From the NCBI GenBank assembly GCA_947488435.1, contig CANKZG010000002.1:310001-374000 (forward strand): a DNA stretch of 64,000 bases, in the 5' to 3' direction. The DNA comes from an uncultured Flavobacteriaceae bacterium (GTDB taxonomy: Bacteria; Bacteroidota; Bacteroidia; Flavobacteriales; Flavobacteriaceae). A model generated the notes under the pieces. That model was not told the origin of the DNA. It worked only from the letters and a program-made list of their open reading frames with translations, and did no database searches. The translations under genes and the position numbers were made by a program. Positions 16,422 through 25,981 of this stretch are shown here, piece by piece (within the stretch, counting starts at the first letter, position 1; every line of letters begins with the position of its first letter).

Positions 16422-18455
16422 ATGCAAACTGGAACTTTATTATTGATATTGTTGGCGGCCATAGTGGCGCTAGCAATTGTGCTTTTTCAGTACTATCACC
16501 CAGTTAAAAAAAGAGCAAAGATTCATATCCTTCTTTCTTTTTTGCGCTTTTTAACTTGGTTTGGAGTTTTTCTATTATTGATTAACCCCGAATTCTCTAA
16601 ATACGAGTATGAACTGGAAAAAACCAAATTATTGGTGCTTACGGATAATTCCTCTTCTATCGCATCGATTAACGGGCAAAATGAGGTTGCCACCTTAGTA
16701 GAAAAAATTACAGAAGATGAAACCTTACCTGAAAAATACAGTATTAAAAGTTACAGTTTTGGCGAGGCTTTAAAAATCTCAGATAGCCTTAATTTTACAG
16801 AGAAAAACACGAATATCCACAAGGCATTGCATACGTTAAAGGAAGCCTATGCTAACACCAATACCGTTACCTTATTATTTAGTGATGGCAATGCTACCTT
16901 TGGTGAAGATTATCGTTTTTTTGGGAAAGATCAGAATTTTCCAGTGTATCCAGTCGTGCTTGGAGATACGACGCGTTATGAAGACATTTATATAGGACAG
17001 ATAAACCATAACAAATATGCCTTTTTGAAGAATAAATTTCCAATAGAAGCCTATATCAATTATGAGGGCTCAGGAGTAGTTTCTTCGCGATTTACGATTC
17101 AAATGGACGGAAAAGTCGTATACTCAGAAATTGTTGAGTTAAATTCAAATAGCAATTCAAAAACAATAAGTACATTATTGAATGCTACTTCCGTAGGTGT
17201 AAAAACAGTAACGCTTAATCTAAGCCCGTTAGAAGGAGAACGAAATACGATAAATAATACCAAAAATATTGGGATTGAAGTTATTGATGAAAAAACGAAA
17301 ATTGCAATTATTTCCAATCTTGCACATCCGGATTTAGGAGCGCTTATTAAGTCTATTGAAACCAATGAACAACGATCTGTTTCTGTGGTTAAACCTTCCA
17401 TACCCTTGCAGCAATTGGATGATTTTGATCTTTTTATTCTGTATCAACCTACGGGAAGTTTTAATAGGGTTTACGAGTATTTGAAAAATAGAAGTGCAAG
17501 TAAATTCACTATTACAGGAAGTAAAACAGATTGGCGTTTTCTAAATAGGGTACAATATGGTTTCACCAAAAATAACTTCGCGCAAGAGGAAGAGATAGCC
17601 CCCATATTAAATAATGCATTTACTATTTTTAGCTTGGATAACTTTTCTCCATCAAATTTTCCACCTCTAGAAAGTGATTTGGGCGAAATACTAATTCCTA
17701 AACCCCACGAAGTTGTTCTTTACCAGAGCATCAAAGGAGTGACTTTAAACGAACCATTATTGGCTGTAATTACAGAGCCACAAGCTAAGGAAGTAGTACT
17801 TTTTGGGGAGAACTTATGGAAATGGCGGATACAATCTTATCGCGAATACCAAAATTTTGAAAATTTCGATGCACTAATTAGTAAGCTCATCTTATATCTT
17901 TCTTCCAACAAGCCCAAAGGCCGTTTACTTCTGGATTATGAAACGTTATACACAGGAAATGTGGACACTAAAATTAAAGCAACGTATTTTGATGAAGCCT
18001 TTATTTTTGATCCATCAGCAACACTTACTATTGCATTGCGAACTAAAAGTGGAGATTTCAGCAATACCTTGCCCATGGTTTTGAAAAATGGGTTTTATGC
18101 TATAGATCTTAGCGATGTTCCTGCTGGGGATTACGTTTTTACGGTGCAAGTGGTAGATAAACCTATTTCCGCTTCTGGTAGTTTTACCATTTTAGATTTT
18201 GATGTTGAAAAACAGTTGTTGTCTAGTGATTATAAGCGTTTGGAAGCGTTAGCAAAAAACACGGATGGAAAATTGTATTATCCGGACAATATAGCAGGTG
18301 TAATAAGGGATTTACAAAATAATTCCCGCTTTGCTCCAACACAAAAAAGCAAGCAAAATGTGGTGGCTTTGGTTGATTTTAAGTTTATTCTGGGAATCAT
18401 CGTACTTGCGCTTGGAGTAGAATGGTTTATTCGAAAATATCACGGATTGTTATAA
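16422..18455 (+). CDS. Membrane protein with a von Willebrand A-like region
   Basis: A 677-residue protein with two N-terminal membrane helices (about 4-24 and 37-58), a large periplasmic part and a final helix (about 650-670, FILGIIVLALGVEWFI). A VWA-like fold begins after the second helix: LLVLTDNSSSI supplies the DxSxS metal site (about residue 75) and TLLFSDGNATFG (about 150-161) a second metal-site strand. Proteins of this kind are found in flavobacteria near BatA/BatB-like systems, but no partner AAA gene is adjacent here. Role unknown; stress or envelope assembly is a guess. Confidence 0.72.
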   Translation: MQTGTLLLILLAAIVALAIVLFQYYHPVKKRAKIHILLSFLRFLTWFGVFLLLINPEFSKYEYELEKTKLLVLTDNSSSIASINGQNEVATLVEKITEDETLPEKYSIKSYSFGEALKISDSLNFTEKNTNIHKALHTLKEAYANTNTVTLLFSDGNATFGEDYRFFGKDQNFPVYPVVLGDTTRYEDIYIGQINHNKYAFLKNKFPIEAYINYEGSGVVSSRFTIQMDGKVVYSEIVELNSNSNSKTISTLLNATSVGVKTVTLNLSPLEGERNTINNTKNIGIEVIDEKTKIAIISNLAHPDLGALIKSIETNEQRSVSVVKPSIPLQQLDDFDLFILYQPTGSFNRVYEYLKNRSASKFTITGSKTDWRFLNRVQYGFTKNNFAQEEEIAPILNNAFTIFSLDNFSPSNFPPLESDLGEILIPKPHEVVLYQSIKGVTLNEPLLAVITEPQAKEVVLFGENLWKWRIQSYREYQNFENFDALISKLILYLSSNKPKGRLLLDYETLYTGNVDTKIKATYFDEAFIFDPSATLTIALRTKSGDFSNTLPMVLKNGFYAIDLSDVPAGDYVFTVQVVDKPISASGSFTILDFDVEKQLLSSDYKRLEALAKNTDGKLYYPDNIAGVIRDLQNNSRFAPTQKSKQNVVALVDFKFILGIIVLALGVEWFIRKYHGLL

Positions 18456-18585
18456 AGGTGAACATCCACTTTTTTTATGTCAAGAAGACGGAATTAACAC
18501 CTCGTTAGTCATGGATAGATTTGATATAGCCTTACTAGTAAATAAAAAACATATTAGTATCTTAGACCCGTCTAAGCAATAGTGG

Positions 18586-20841
18586 GTGAATTTCAAACAT
18601 CTTTTTACTGAATTAAAGCGACGTAATGTATTTAAAGTTGCTACTGCATACGCTATTACCGGTTGGCTTGTTATTCAGGTTGTAGCGACTATTGCCCCTC
18701 AACTTAATTTCCCTGATTGGATTCCTTCATTTGCTACCATAGTTGTCCTTTGTGGTTTTCCTGTAGCACTAGTTATAGCTTGGGTTTTTGAGCTTACTTC
18801 AGAAGGGTTAAAAAAGACCGAAGCTATTGAAGGAGATTTGTCGGTAGCAAAGCAGACGGGTAAAAAATTAAATCAAGTTATCATAATAGTATTATCAGTT
18901 GCCTTATTGTTCGTCTTGGTTGAACGTATTTTTTTTGCGAATAAAAAGGAAAAAGGCGATGAAACTATTGAATTGGTATCTATTGCAGTGCTTCCTTTTG
19001 TAAATATGAGTGAGGATCAGAACAATGAGTATTTCTCAGATGGATTATCCGAAGAACTGTTAAATGGACTTGCTAAAATTGAAGGGATGCAGGTCGCAGG
19101 TCGCACATCTTCCTTTAGTTTTAAGGGAAAAAATGAAGATATTCGTGAAATTGCCGAACAATTGGGAGTACATCATGTTTTGGAAGGTAGTGTTCGCAAA
19201 GATGGAGATCAGATTCGAGTGACAGCACAATTAGTTCGTGCCGATAATGGGTTTCATTTATGGTCCGAAACTTATGATCGAAAACTAAATAGTGTTTTTG
19301 CCATTCAAGAGGAGATTTCCAGAAAAGTAGTTGACGAATTAAAAATTCGTTTGCTTCCCGATGAAGAAGAACGGCTTATCAAACTTCCAACCAATAATAT
19401 TGATGCTTATAACTCCTTTTTAGAAGCTACGCAGACCGAAACTACACGTAAACCCTCTGATCTTGAAAAAGCAATTGCACTTTATAAGAAAGCGATTGAC
19501 TTAGATCCTGATTTTACGCAGGCTTATGCCCGTTTGGCCGTTGCCTACGGATTATTAAACGATTATGGAGATATACCCTATGAAGATGTACTGCGTTTGA
19601 TGCGGGAAAATGTAGATAAAGCACTATTACTAGATGGCAACTCAGGAGAAGGGTATAAGGCACTTGCGTTTTTATATGATCAAACACCTGACGAAAGTGC
19701 TAGAGCAATAGAGGCGTATCAAAAAGCAATCTCTTTAATTCCTAATGATGCCTTTGCTCATAATGCATTGCATTCTGTGTTACGAGAAGTAGGAGAAGAT
19801 GAAGCAGCCGATGAAACACTTCTAAGAGCCTATCAATTAGATCCATTAAGTTCACCAATTGTTAACAATATAGCCGCAATGTTTCAACGAAAAGGGGACT
19901 ATGCTAAAGCATTAGAATTGGTGGAAGAAAATGTTGCAAGAGACCCTAGTTTTACAGCGATTTACCAAGTAAAATTAGGAATCCTTAGAAATGCGCCGAA
20001 TGGAAAATTAGCAGAGGCTTTTAAGGTAGCTCATGAGCTATTTCAAAAAGACACCACGGATCTTCAATTTTTAGATTTTGTAGGTGATATTGCAAGAGAT
20101 TTGGATATGGGCTTTTTAGCGCAACATTATGTAGATAGGATGCTACTGCTATATCCTAACAATTTTAATGTGTTGCTAAATGTAATTGCGACCAACATGA
20201 GCACGAACAGCCATCAAGAAAATATAGATTATATGTTGGCAGCTCGAGCACGCTTTGCCTCTATAGATCCTGAAGCTTCGAAAAGAGGATTTGCAACCCC
20301 TTTAGTAGTATCTTATGGAGCACTTGGAGATTTTAAGGAAGCAATAGCAGTTATTGAAGACGCTTTCCCTGAGATAAAAGCGGGAACATATACTATTGAC
20401 AGTGTAGCAGGACCTAGTGATAACAGACAATTAGCACGACATTACCCAGTCCTTCTAGATCAGATAGAAGCATCGAATGTAAGTATTCCTTATAAGAATA
20501 AGCTTGCGGAACATTACAATGTTAAAGGAATGCTAGAAGGCGGTACGGCACGATTAGAGGTAATCGATCTGTATAATTTACTTTGGGTGGAGGCTTTGGA
20601 AGGAGATGTCGACGTAGCTGTTGCATTAATGGAGGAGATCTATTTTAAAAGGAAAGATAAAAGCACTTGGGAGTATTATCTAAAGGGAGATATTCTACCA
20701 CTAATCTTCGAAAAGGAACCTTTGTATCAACAGATGCGGGATAGTATATATACTGATTTGCATCAAATGCGGGCAGAAGTGGTGCGCTACCTTAAGGAAA
20801 AAGGAGAGTGGCAAAGTAAATGGGATAAGGAGTTAGAATAA
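18586..20841 (+). CDS. FlgO/adenylate-cyclase-type membrane protein with TPR repeats
   Basis: A 751-residue protein starting at a GTG (a stop lies two codons upstream in frame, so this is the earliest start). It begins FKHLFTELKRRNVFKVATAY, has three membrane segments before residue 125, then a FlgO/TolB-N-like nucleotide-independent domain (about 128-265) with SIAVLPFVNMSEDQNNEYFS and ADNGFHLWSETYDR, then TPR repeats (about 280-480, such as AIALYKKAIDLDPDFTQAYARL). This architecture is common in Bacteroidota and proteobacteria, often called CadC-like or adenylate cyclase-like, but no cyclase domain or DNA-binding domain is present. Function unknown. Confidence 0.8.
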   Translation: MNFKHLFTELKRRNVFKVATAYAITGWLVIQVVATIAPQLNFPDWIPSFATIVVLCGFPVALVIAWVFELTSEGLKKTEAIEGDLSVAKQTGKKLNQVIIIVLSVALLFVLVERIFFANKKEKGDETIELVSIAVLPFVNMSEDQNNEYFSDGLSEELLNGLAKIEGMQVAGRTSSFSFKGKNEDIREIAEQLGVHHVLEGSVRKDGDQIRVTAQLVRADNGFHLWSETYDRKLNSVFAIQEEISRKVVDELKIRLLPDEEERLIKLPTNNIDAYNSFLEATQTETTRKPSDLEKAIALYKKAIDLDPDFTQAYARLAVAYGLLNDYGDIPYEDVLRLMRENVDKALLLDGNSGEGYKALAFLYDQTPDESARAIEAYQKAISLIPNDAFAHNALHSVLREVGEDEAADETLLRAYQLDPLSSPIVNNIAAMFQRKGDYAKALELVEENVARDPSFTAIYQVKLGILRNAPNGKLAEAFKVAHELFQKDTTDLQFLDFVGDIARDLDMGFLAQHYVDRMLLLYPNNFNVLLNVIATNMSTNSHQENIDYMLAARARFASIDPEASKRGFATPLVVSYGALGDFKEAIAVIEDAFPEIKAGTYTIDSVAGPSDNRQLARHYPVLLDQIEASNVSIPYKNKLAEHYNVKGMLEGGTARLEVIDLYNLLWVEALEGDVDVAVALMEEIYFKRKDKSTWEYYLKGDILPLIFEKEPLYQQMRDSIYTDLHQMRAEVVRYLKEKGEWQSKWDKELE

Positions 20842-20960
20842 TCTTCAATTTTATATTTTCAACAATAGGTTACCGATAGCGCTATAAGTTGCCCATCTCA
20901 GAATTAACGAATACCTTTACCATTACCGTAAATTAAAGAACATTTTAAATTATAAAGAAG

Positions 20961-21776
20961 ATGGATAAACTACCAAAGATTGCATTACCAGCAATATTTA
21001 TTTTAATTGTTGCCGTAATTTTGGTTTCAAAATCGGCAATTACTATTGGCTCTGGGGAAGCTGGAGTCTTGTATAAAACCTTTGGAGATGGCGTCGTAAT
21101 AGATAAACCACCACTTGGTGAGGGTTTTCATTTAGTAGCGCCTTGGAATAAGGTTTTTATTTATGAAGTACGTCAGCAAGAAGTATTTGAAAAAATGCAA
21201 GTACTTTCTTCCAACGGATTAGAAATTAAACTAGATGCTTCTGCATGGTTTGAACCTAAAAGAGAAGATTTAGGAAAATTACATCAAGAAAAAGGAGAGA
21301 ACTATGTGCAACGCGTACTATTACCCACCATTAGATCTGCAGCAAGAAGTGTTGTAGGGCGGTATACTCCAGAGCAGTTGTATTCCAGTAAAAGGGATGC
21401 TATTCAGGCAGAAATCTTTGAAGAAACCAAAAAGATCGTTGATGGACAGTATATTCAGTTAAATGAAGTTTTAGTACGTGATGTAACATTGCCACCAACA
21501 ATTAAGGAAGCTATTGAGCGTAAATTAAGACAGGAGCAAGAATCTTTAGAATACGAATTTCGTTTGGTTACGGCAGATAAAGAAGCCCAGAAACAACGTA
21601 TTGAGGCTCAGGGAAAGGCAGATGCAAACAGAATTTTAAGTGCTTCGCTAACAGATAAGATTTTACAGGATAAAGGGATTGAAGCTACCTTAGAATTGGC
21701 CAAGTCCCCTAACTCTAAAGTTATTGTAGTGGGAGCTGGGGATGATGGTCTTCCCATAATTTTAGGTAATAACTAA
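20961..21776 (+). CDS. SPFH/prohibitin-family membrane protein
   Basis: A 271-residue protein with an N-terminal membrane anchor (about residues 6-26), an SPFH domain (about 28-190, GEAGVLYKTFGDGVV ... EGFHLVAPWNKVFIYEVR) and a helical tail rich in E, K and Q (about 195-240) ending in a conserved SPNSKVIVVGAGDDGLP. Family members form ring-like oligomers in membrane microdomains and modulate membrane proteases; the partner here is unknown. It is monocistronic upstream of the his leader. Confidence 0.85.
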   Translation: MDKLPKIALPAIFILIVAVILVSKSAITIGSGEAGVLYKTFGDGVVIDKPPLGEGFHLVAPWNKVFIYEVRQQEVFEKMQVLSSNGLEIKLDASAWFEPKREDLGKLHQEKGENYVQRVLLPTIRSAARSVVGRYTPEQLYSSKRDAIQAEIFEETKKIVDGQYIQLNEVLVRDVTLPPTIKEAIERKLRQEQESLEYEFRLVTADKEAQKQRIEAQGKADANRILSASLTDKILQDKGIEATLELAKSPNSKVIVVGAGDDGLPIILGNN

Positions 21777-21816
21777 CAAAATTAAGGTTTGGTGTGACTA
21801 AATTTTAAATGATTTT

Positions 21817-21847
21817 TTTGTCGGATCGAAATAAGTTTATAATTTTA
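21817..21847 (+). promoter_or_regulatory. Promoter of the histidine operon
   Basis: TTTG (21817-21820), exactly 19 bases, then TAATTTTA (21840-21847): close to the Bacteroidota TTTG-N19-TAnnTTTG arrangement. Transcription would start only a few bases before the leader peptide ATG at 21856. Confidence 0.6.
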
Positions 21848-21855
21848 CACCCGTA

Positions 21856-21909
21856 ATGAGAAACAGAAATACACATCATCATTTTTATACTTGCACTCAG
21901 GCGAGCTAA
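21856..21909 (+). CDS. hisL: his operon leader peptide
   Basis: A 17-residue open frame MRNRNTHHHFYTCTQAS with three consecutive histidine codons (CAT CAT CAT, 21874-21882), directly after the his promoter and before a strong terminator and hisG. This is the layout of a ribosome-mediated attenuator. The run of His codons is shorter than in enterobacteria (seven). The codons ACT CAG GCG near its end double as one strand of the antiterminator. Confidence 0.82.
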   Translation: MRNRNTHHHFYTCTQAS

Positions 21910-21953
21910 AAATGTATTGTAGTATTTTAAAATATATTTTAACCCGTTTGAGT
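21895..21953 (+). promoter_or_regulatory. Antiterminator pairing of the his attenuator
   Basis: ACUCAGGCG at 21895-21903 can pair with CGUUUGAGU at 21945-21953 (nine pairs, two G-U). This uses the left arm of the terminator stem, so the two structures exclude each other. The left strand starts about 12 bases past the last His codon: free when a ribosome stalls at the His codons, covered when it reaches the leader stop. Confidence 0.6.
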
Positions 21954-21970
21954 AATCAAACGGGTTTTTA
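21941..21970 (+). terminator. his attenuator terminator
   Basis: Perfect 11-bp stem AACCCGTTTGA / TCAAACGGGTT (21941-21951 and 21956-21966), loop gtaa, followed by a T-rich tail (TTTTATTTTT). It lies 44 bases before hisG. Confidence 0.88.
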
Positions 21971-22013
21971 TTTTTACAGATATTGTTTGATTACGCAAAC
22001 TTAGACTAGAAAA

Positions 22014-22871
22014 ATGACAAAAATTAGAATTGCGGTACAAAAATCCGGACGTTTAAATCAAGACTCGTTGGGTATACTTAAAGATTGCGGTATAGCTATA
22101 GACAATGGAAAGGATCAACTAAAAGCAGCTGCGCGCGATTTTCCTTTAGAAGTGTTTTACTTAAGAAATGGAGATATTCCTCAATACCTTCGGGATGGTG
22201 TTGTAGATATTGCTATTATTGGAGAGAATGTACTTATTGAAAAAGGAGAGGATATCACTATTGCGGAACACTTAGGTTTTAGTAAATGCAAAGTTTCTCT
22301 AGCGGTTCCTAAGGCGTTTAAGTATAATTCTGTAAACGATTTGGAAGGAAAACGTATTGCAACCTCCTATCCCAATACTGTTCGAAATTATTTAAAAGAC
22401 AAGGGGGTTACAGCAGATTTACATATTATCAATGGTTCTGTTGAGATTGCACCGAATATTGGTTTGGCCGATGGTATTTGTGATATCGTTTCGAGCGGAA
22501 GTACACTTTTTAAAAACAACCTAAAAGAAGTGGAAGTGATGTTAAGGAGCGAGGCTGTGTTGGCTGTATCTCCAATTATTTCTGAGGAACGAACAAAAAT
22601 TCTTAAAAAGTTACAGTTCCGTATTCAATCGGTTTTAAGAGCACGTAAATCGAAATATGTACTATTAAATGCACCTAATGATCGGTTGGATGAAATTATA
22701 AAGATACTACCAGGAATGCGAAGCCCTACAGTACTGCCGTTAGCGGAAGAAGGATGGAGTTCTGTGCATACCGTAATTGAAAAAGGAACTTTTTGGGAAG
22801 TAATTACGGAGCTAAAAGAAGCTGGAGCTGAAGGTATTTTAGTTTGCCCTATTGAAAAAATGGTACTCTAA
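22014..22871 (+). CDS. hisG: ATP phosphoribosyltransferase (long form)
   Basis: First, feedback-controlled step of histidine synthesis: ATP plus PRPP to phosphoribosyl-ATP. The 285-residue length is that of the long HisG with a C-terminal regulatory domain (from about residue 210, histidine-binding ACT-like), so no HisZ partner is needed. Visible motifs: VQKSGRLNQDSL at the start, GVVDIAIIGENVL, and the PRPP loop ADGICDIVSSGSTL (about 153-166). Translation starts 48 bases after the attenuator stem. Confidence 0.95.
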   Translation: MTKIRIAVQKSGRLNQDSLGILKDCGIAIDNGKDQLKAAARDFPLEVFYLRNGDIPQYLRDGVVDIAIIGENVLIEKGEDITIAEHLGFSKCKVSLAVPKAFKYNSVNDLEGKRIATSYPNTVRNYLKDKGVTADLHIINGSVEIAPNIGLADGICDIVSSGSTLFKNNLKEVEVMLRSEAVLAVSPIISEERTKILKKLQFRIQSVLRARKSKYVLLNAPNDRLDEIIKILPGMRSPTVLPLAEEGWSSVHTVIEKGTFWEVITELKEAGAEGILVCPIEKMVL

Positions 22872-22886
22872 TTTTAAACTGAAACC

Positions 22887-23192
22887 ATGATTACCTGTTA
22901 TGTCACCTATAAACTAGACCCGTATAAGCTTAAAGAGTTTGAGCTATATGCCAAAAAGTGGATTCCGCTAGTTGCTAAATTTGGAGGAACACACCACGGC
23001 TATTTCCTACCTCATGAAGGTCCTAATAATATGGCGGTAACGCTATTTAGTTTTGACTCACTTTCGGTTTATGAGGACTATAGAATTGCCAGTATGAAAG
23101 ATCCAGCTTGTATTGCTGCTTATGATTATGCAGAAAAGACAAGATGTATCATAAGTTATAAACGATCTTTTATGCGCCCTATTTTTAGTTAA
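22887..23192 (+). CDS. NIPSNAP-type small protein
   Basis: A 101-residue protein with the ferredoxin-like dimeric alpha/beta barrel pattern of NIPSNAP proteins: YKLDPYKLKEFELYAKKWIPLV (split helix) then GGTHHGYFLPHEGPNNMA and LFSFDSLSVYEDYR. Catalytic role unknown. It lies 15 bases after hisG and 5 before the next gene, inside the his operon. Confidence 0.78.
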   Translation: MITCYVTYKLDPYKLKEFELYAKKWIPLVAKFGGTHHGYFLPHEGPNNMAVTLFSFDSLSVYEDYRIASMKDPACIAAYDYAEKTRCIISYKRSFMRPIFS

Positions 23193-23197
23193 TTAAA

Positions 23198-23626
23198 ATG
23201 GAAGTGAATTACGAAATAGCGCTTATTAAAAAGGATAATATGAATAGTATTATACCTTTATTAGAACAATTGAATCCTAAAATTGGGAATTCAATTTTAC
23301 GAGAACGACTCGACGAAATGTTAGCACAAGGCTATAAATGTGCAGGGGTATATGATGAGAATAGACTTATTGGAATATGCGGTATATGGATTTTAACGAA
23401 GTATTATGTGGGAAAACATATTGAGCCGGACAATGTTTTTATTCTTCCAGAGTACCAAGGAAAAGGAATAGGTAAGTTGATGATGGAATGGATTTTTAAT
23501 TATGGAAAGTCCATAGGTTGTGTAGCTTCAGAACTAAATTGTTATACCTCCAATACTGAAGGGCATAAATTTTGGAAAAAACAGGGTTACGAAGTAATGG
23601 CGTACCATTTTTTAAAACAATTGTAG
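23198..23626 (+). CDS. GNAT family N-acetyltransferase
   Basis: A 142-residue acetyltransferase. The acetyl-CoA pyrophosphate loop is YQGKGIGKLMMEW (Q/RxxGxG/A, about residues 87-99), preceded by the central strand NVFILPE and followed by ELNCYTSNTEGHKFWKKQGY, the conserved C-terminal motif. Substrate unknown. It is inside the his operon, 8 bases before hisD. Confidence 0.87.
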   Translation: MEVNYEIALIKKDNMNSIIPLLEQLNPKIGNSILRERLDEMLAQGYKCAGVYDENRLIGICGIWILTKYYVGKHIEPDNVFILPEYQGKGIGKLMMEWIFNYGKSIGCVASELNCYTSNTEGHKFWKKQGYEVMAYHFLKQL

Positions 23627-23633
23627 GAAGATC

Positions 23634-24935
23634 ATGATCAAAATATATAATCCAAAACGAACAGACTGGAATACGATATTGAAACGTCCTACCCAAACTG
23701 TGGGTGATATAGAGGCTATCGTTACTACGATTTTTAATGAAGTTGAAGGTCATGGGGATGCAGCGATTAATACATACACTACAAAATTTGATGGAGTTAC
23801 TCTTGATAATCTTAAAGTGAGTCCAGAAGAGATCAACAAGGCGGAAATTAAGGTAGCTACAAAACTAAAGCAAGCGATAGCTACCGCAAGGGTTAATATC
23901 GAAAAATTCCATGTGGCACAACGTACCTCAAAAGTAGCCTTGGAAACCTCTCCTGGAGTGGAATGTTGGCAGGAAAAACGCCCTATTACTAAAGTGGGAC
24001 TTTATATTCCTGGAGGAACGGCACCTTTATTTTCCACCATTCTTATGTTAGCTATACCAGCGAAAATTGCAGGTTGTTCGGAAATTGTTTTGTGTACACC
24101 TCCAAATAAGGAAGGGACCGTGGATCCAGCTATTTTGTATACCGCAAACTTATGCGGCGTAACAGAGATTTTTAAAGTAGGGGGTATTCAGGCTATCGCC
24201 GGAATGACTTTTGGAACGGAGACTATACCCGCAGTTTATAAAATATTCGGACCAGGAAATCAGTATGTAACGGTAGCAAAACAATTGGCAACAAAGTATG
24301 GTGTTGCTATTGATATGCCGGCAGGACCTAGTGAATTATTAGTCATGGCAGATGATACTGCAAATGCATCTTTCGTAGCTTCTGACCTTTTGAGTCAAGC
24401 AGAACATGGTATAGATAGTCAGGTGATCCTTGTGACTACTTCTAAAAAAATGTTAGAAGAAGTAGCGGAAGCAGTGCAAGAACAAATCGCAAAGCTTCCA
24501 AGAAAAAAAATAGCTGCTAAAGCCATAGCAAATAGCAAATTAATATATGTTGCTACAGATGAAATGGCAGCAGAAATTATAAACAGTTACGGTCCGGAAC
24601 ATTATATCATTTGCGTTGCTAATGAAAAATATTATTTAGAACGTATTCAAAACGCCGGCTCCGTTTTTATCGGAAATTATACACCAGAGAGTGCAGGGGA
24701 TTATGCTTCAGGGACCAATCATACCTTACCTACAAATGGTTATGCTAAACAGTATAGCGGTGTTAATTTAGATAGTTTCATGAAGAGTATGACGTTTCAA
24801 AAGATTTCGGAGGCTGGAATTCTTGAAATCGGAGAAACTATTGAAATAATGGCAGAAGCAGAGGGTTTACACGCGCATAAAAATGCAGTTACCCTGAGGT
24901 TGAATAGTATAAAAATACCTGAAAGTGATGTTTGA
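23634..24935 (+). CDS. hisD: Histidinol dehydrogenase
   Basis: Last two steps of histidine synthesis, histidinol to histidine with two NAD and zinc. The 433-residue protein shows VGLYIPGGTAPLFST (about 118-132), the zinc/active region SQAEHGIDSQVILVT (about 258-272), YGPEHYII (about 322-329) and the C-terminal NHTLPTNGYAKQYSG (about 362-376). Its last 8 bases overlap hisC. Confidence 0.96.
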   Translation: MIKIYNPKRTDWNTILKRPTQTVGDIEAIVTTIFNEVEGHGDAAINTYTTKFDGVTLDNLKVSPEEINKAEIKVATKLKQAIATARVNIEKFHVAQRTSKVALETSPGVECWQEKRPITKVGLYIPGGTAPLFSTILMLAIPAKIAGCSEIVLCTPPNKEGTVDPAILYTANLCGVTEIFKVGGIQAIAGMTFGTETIPAVYKIFGPGNQYVTVAKQLATKYGVAIDMPAGPSELLVMADDTANASFVASDLLSQAEHGIDSQVILVTTSKKMLEEVAEAVQEQIAKLPRKKIAAKAIANSKLIYVATDEMAAEIINSYGPEHYIICVANEKYYLERIQNAGSVFIGNYTPESAGDYASGTNHTLPTNGYAKQYSGVNLDSFMKSMTFQKISEAGILEIGETIEIMAEAEGLHAHKNAVTLRLNSIKIPESDV

Positions 24936-25968
24936 TCTAGAAAAAATTACTAGGGCCAATGTAAAAAGACTAAAGCCGTATGCTTCGGCACGGGATGAAT
25001 ATGTTTCCAATGGCGATGCAATGACTTTTTTGGATGCCAACGAAAACCCTTTTGAAAATGGCCTTAATCGATACCCTGATCCACAGCAGCGAGAGGTAAA
25101 AACAGCACTGTCAAAGCAAAAAAATGTATCCACGGACAATATTTTATTGGGAAATGGTAGTGATGAAGTTTTGGATTTGATTTTTAGAGCATTTTGCGAA
25201 CCACAGATAGATAATATTATCACTTTACCGCCTACCTATGGCATGTATAAAGTTTTAGCAGAGGTTAACGCCGTAAACAATCATGAAGTGTTATTGTCAA
25301 AGGATTTTCAACCCGATGTTTCCGCTATTTTGGCTAAAGTAAATGACAAAACAAAGTTGATTTTTATATGCTCGCCAAACAACCCTACGGGAAATAGTTT
25401 TGACCAAAATAGAATTGCAACACTTTTGGATCGTTTTGAAGGTTTGGTGGTAATAGATGAGGCTTATATTGATTTTTATAAAGGAGATAGTTGGCTAAGT
25501 TTGTTGACCAAATACCCAAATCTAATAGTAACGCAAACCTTATCCAAGGCATATGGGATGGCTGGTATTCGTCTGGGTGTATGTTATGCCTCAAAGGCTA
25601 TTATTCAAATACTACAAAAAATTAAACCGCCTTATAATGTAAATGAACTTACACAACAAAAAGCACTAGAACGTATTAGAAAAGCAGCTGTAGTTACCGC
25701 TGAAATAACGGAGATTATAGCCCAAAGAAAAGTATTGCAACATACGTTAAAAGCGATGACTATTGTAGCTAAAGTATACCCTTCTGATGCTAATTTTATC
25801 TTAGTTAAAGTAGATGATGCCGATAAGAGATATGCCCAGTTATTGGCATTGGGTATTGTGGTAAGGAATCGTTCTAAACAACCACTATGTGATAATACCT
25901 TGCGATTAACAGTGGGCACTGCAGTAGAAAATAAAAAATTAATAAAGGCATTAAAAAGTTTACAATAA
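24928..25968 (+). CDS. hisC: Histidinol-phosphate aminotransferase
   Basis: PLP-dependent transfer of an amino group from glutamate to imidazole-acetol phosphate. 346 residues from ATG 24928 (a GTG at 24925 is an alternative). Signatures: [17 protein letters not shown] (substrate loop), [13 protein letters not shown], the SPNNPTGN motif (about 150-157), VIDEAYIDF (PLP ring Asp), and the Schiff-base lysine in [14 protein letters not shown] (about 206-219). Confidence 0.96.
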   Translation: MFDLEKITRANVKRLKPYASARDEYVSNGDAMTFLDANENPFENGLNRYPDPQQREVKTALSKQKNVSTDNILLGNGSDEVLDLIFRAFCEPQIDNIITLPPTYGMYKVLAEVNAVNNHEVLLSKDFQPDVSAILAKVNDKTKLIFICSPNNPTGNSFDQNRIATLLDRFEGLVVIDEAYIDFYKGDSWLSLLTKYPNLIVTQTLSKAYGMAGIRLGVCYASKAIIQILQKIKPPYNVNELTQQKALERIRKAAVVTAEITEIIAQRKVLQHTLKAMTIVAKVYPSDANFILVKVDDADKRYAQLLALGIVVRNRSKQPLCDNTLRLTVGTAVENKKLIKALKSLQ

Positions 25969-25981
25969 ACGAGGACAACCA

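Noticed and set aside
18512-18582. Very short frame just upstream of the FlgO/TPR gene
   Set aside because: About 23 codons, no paralogue, no dedicated promoter or terminator, no signal peptide; not supportable.
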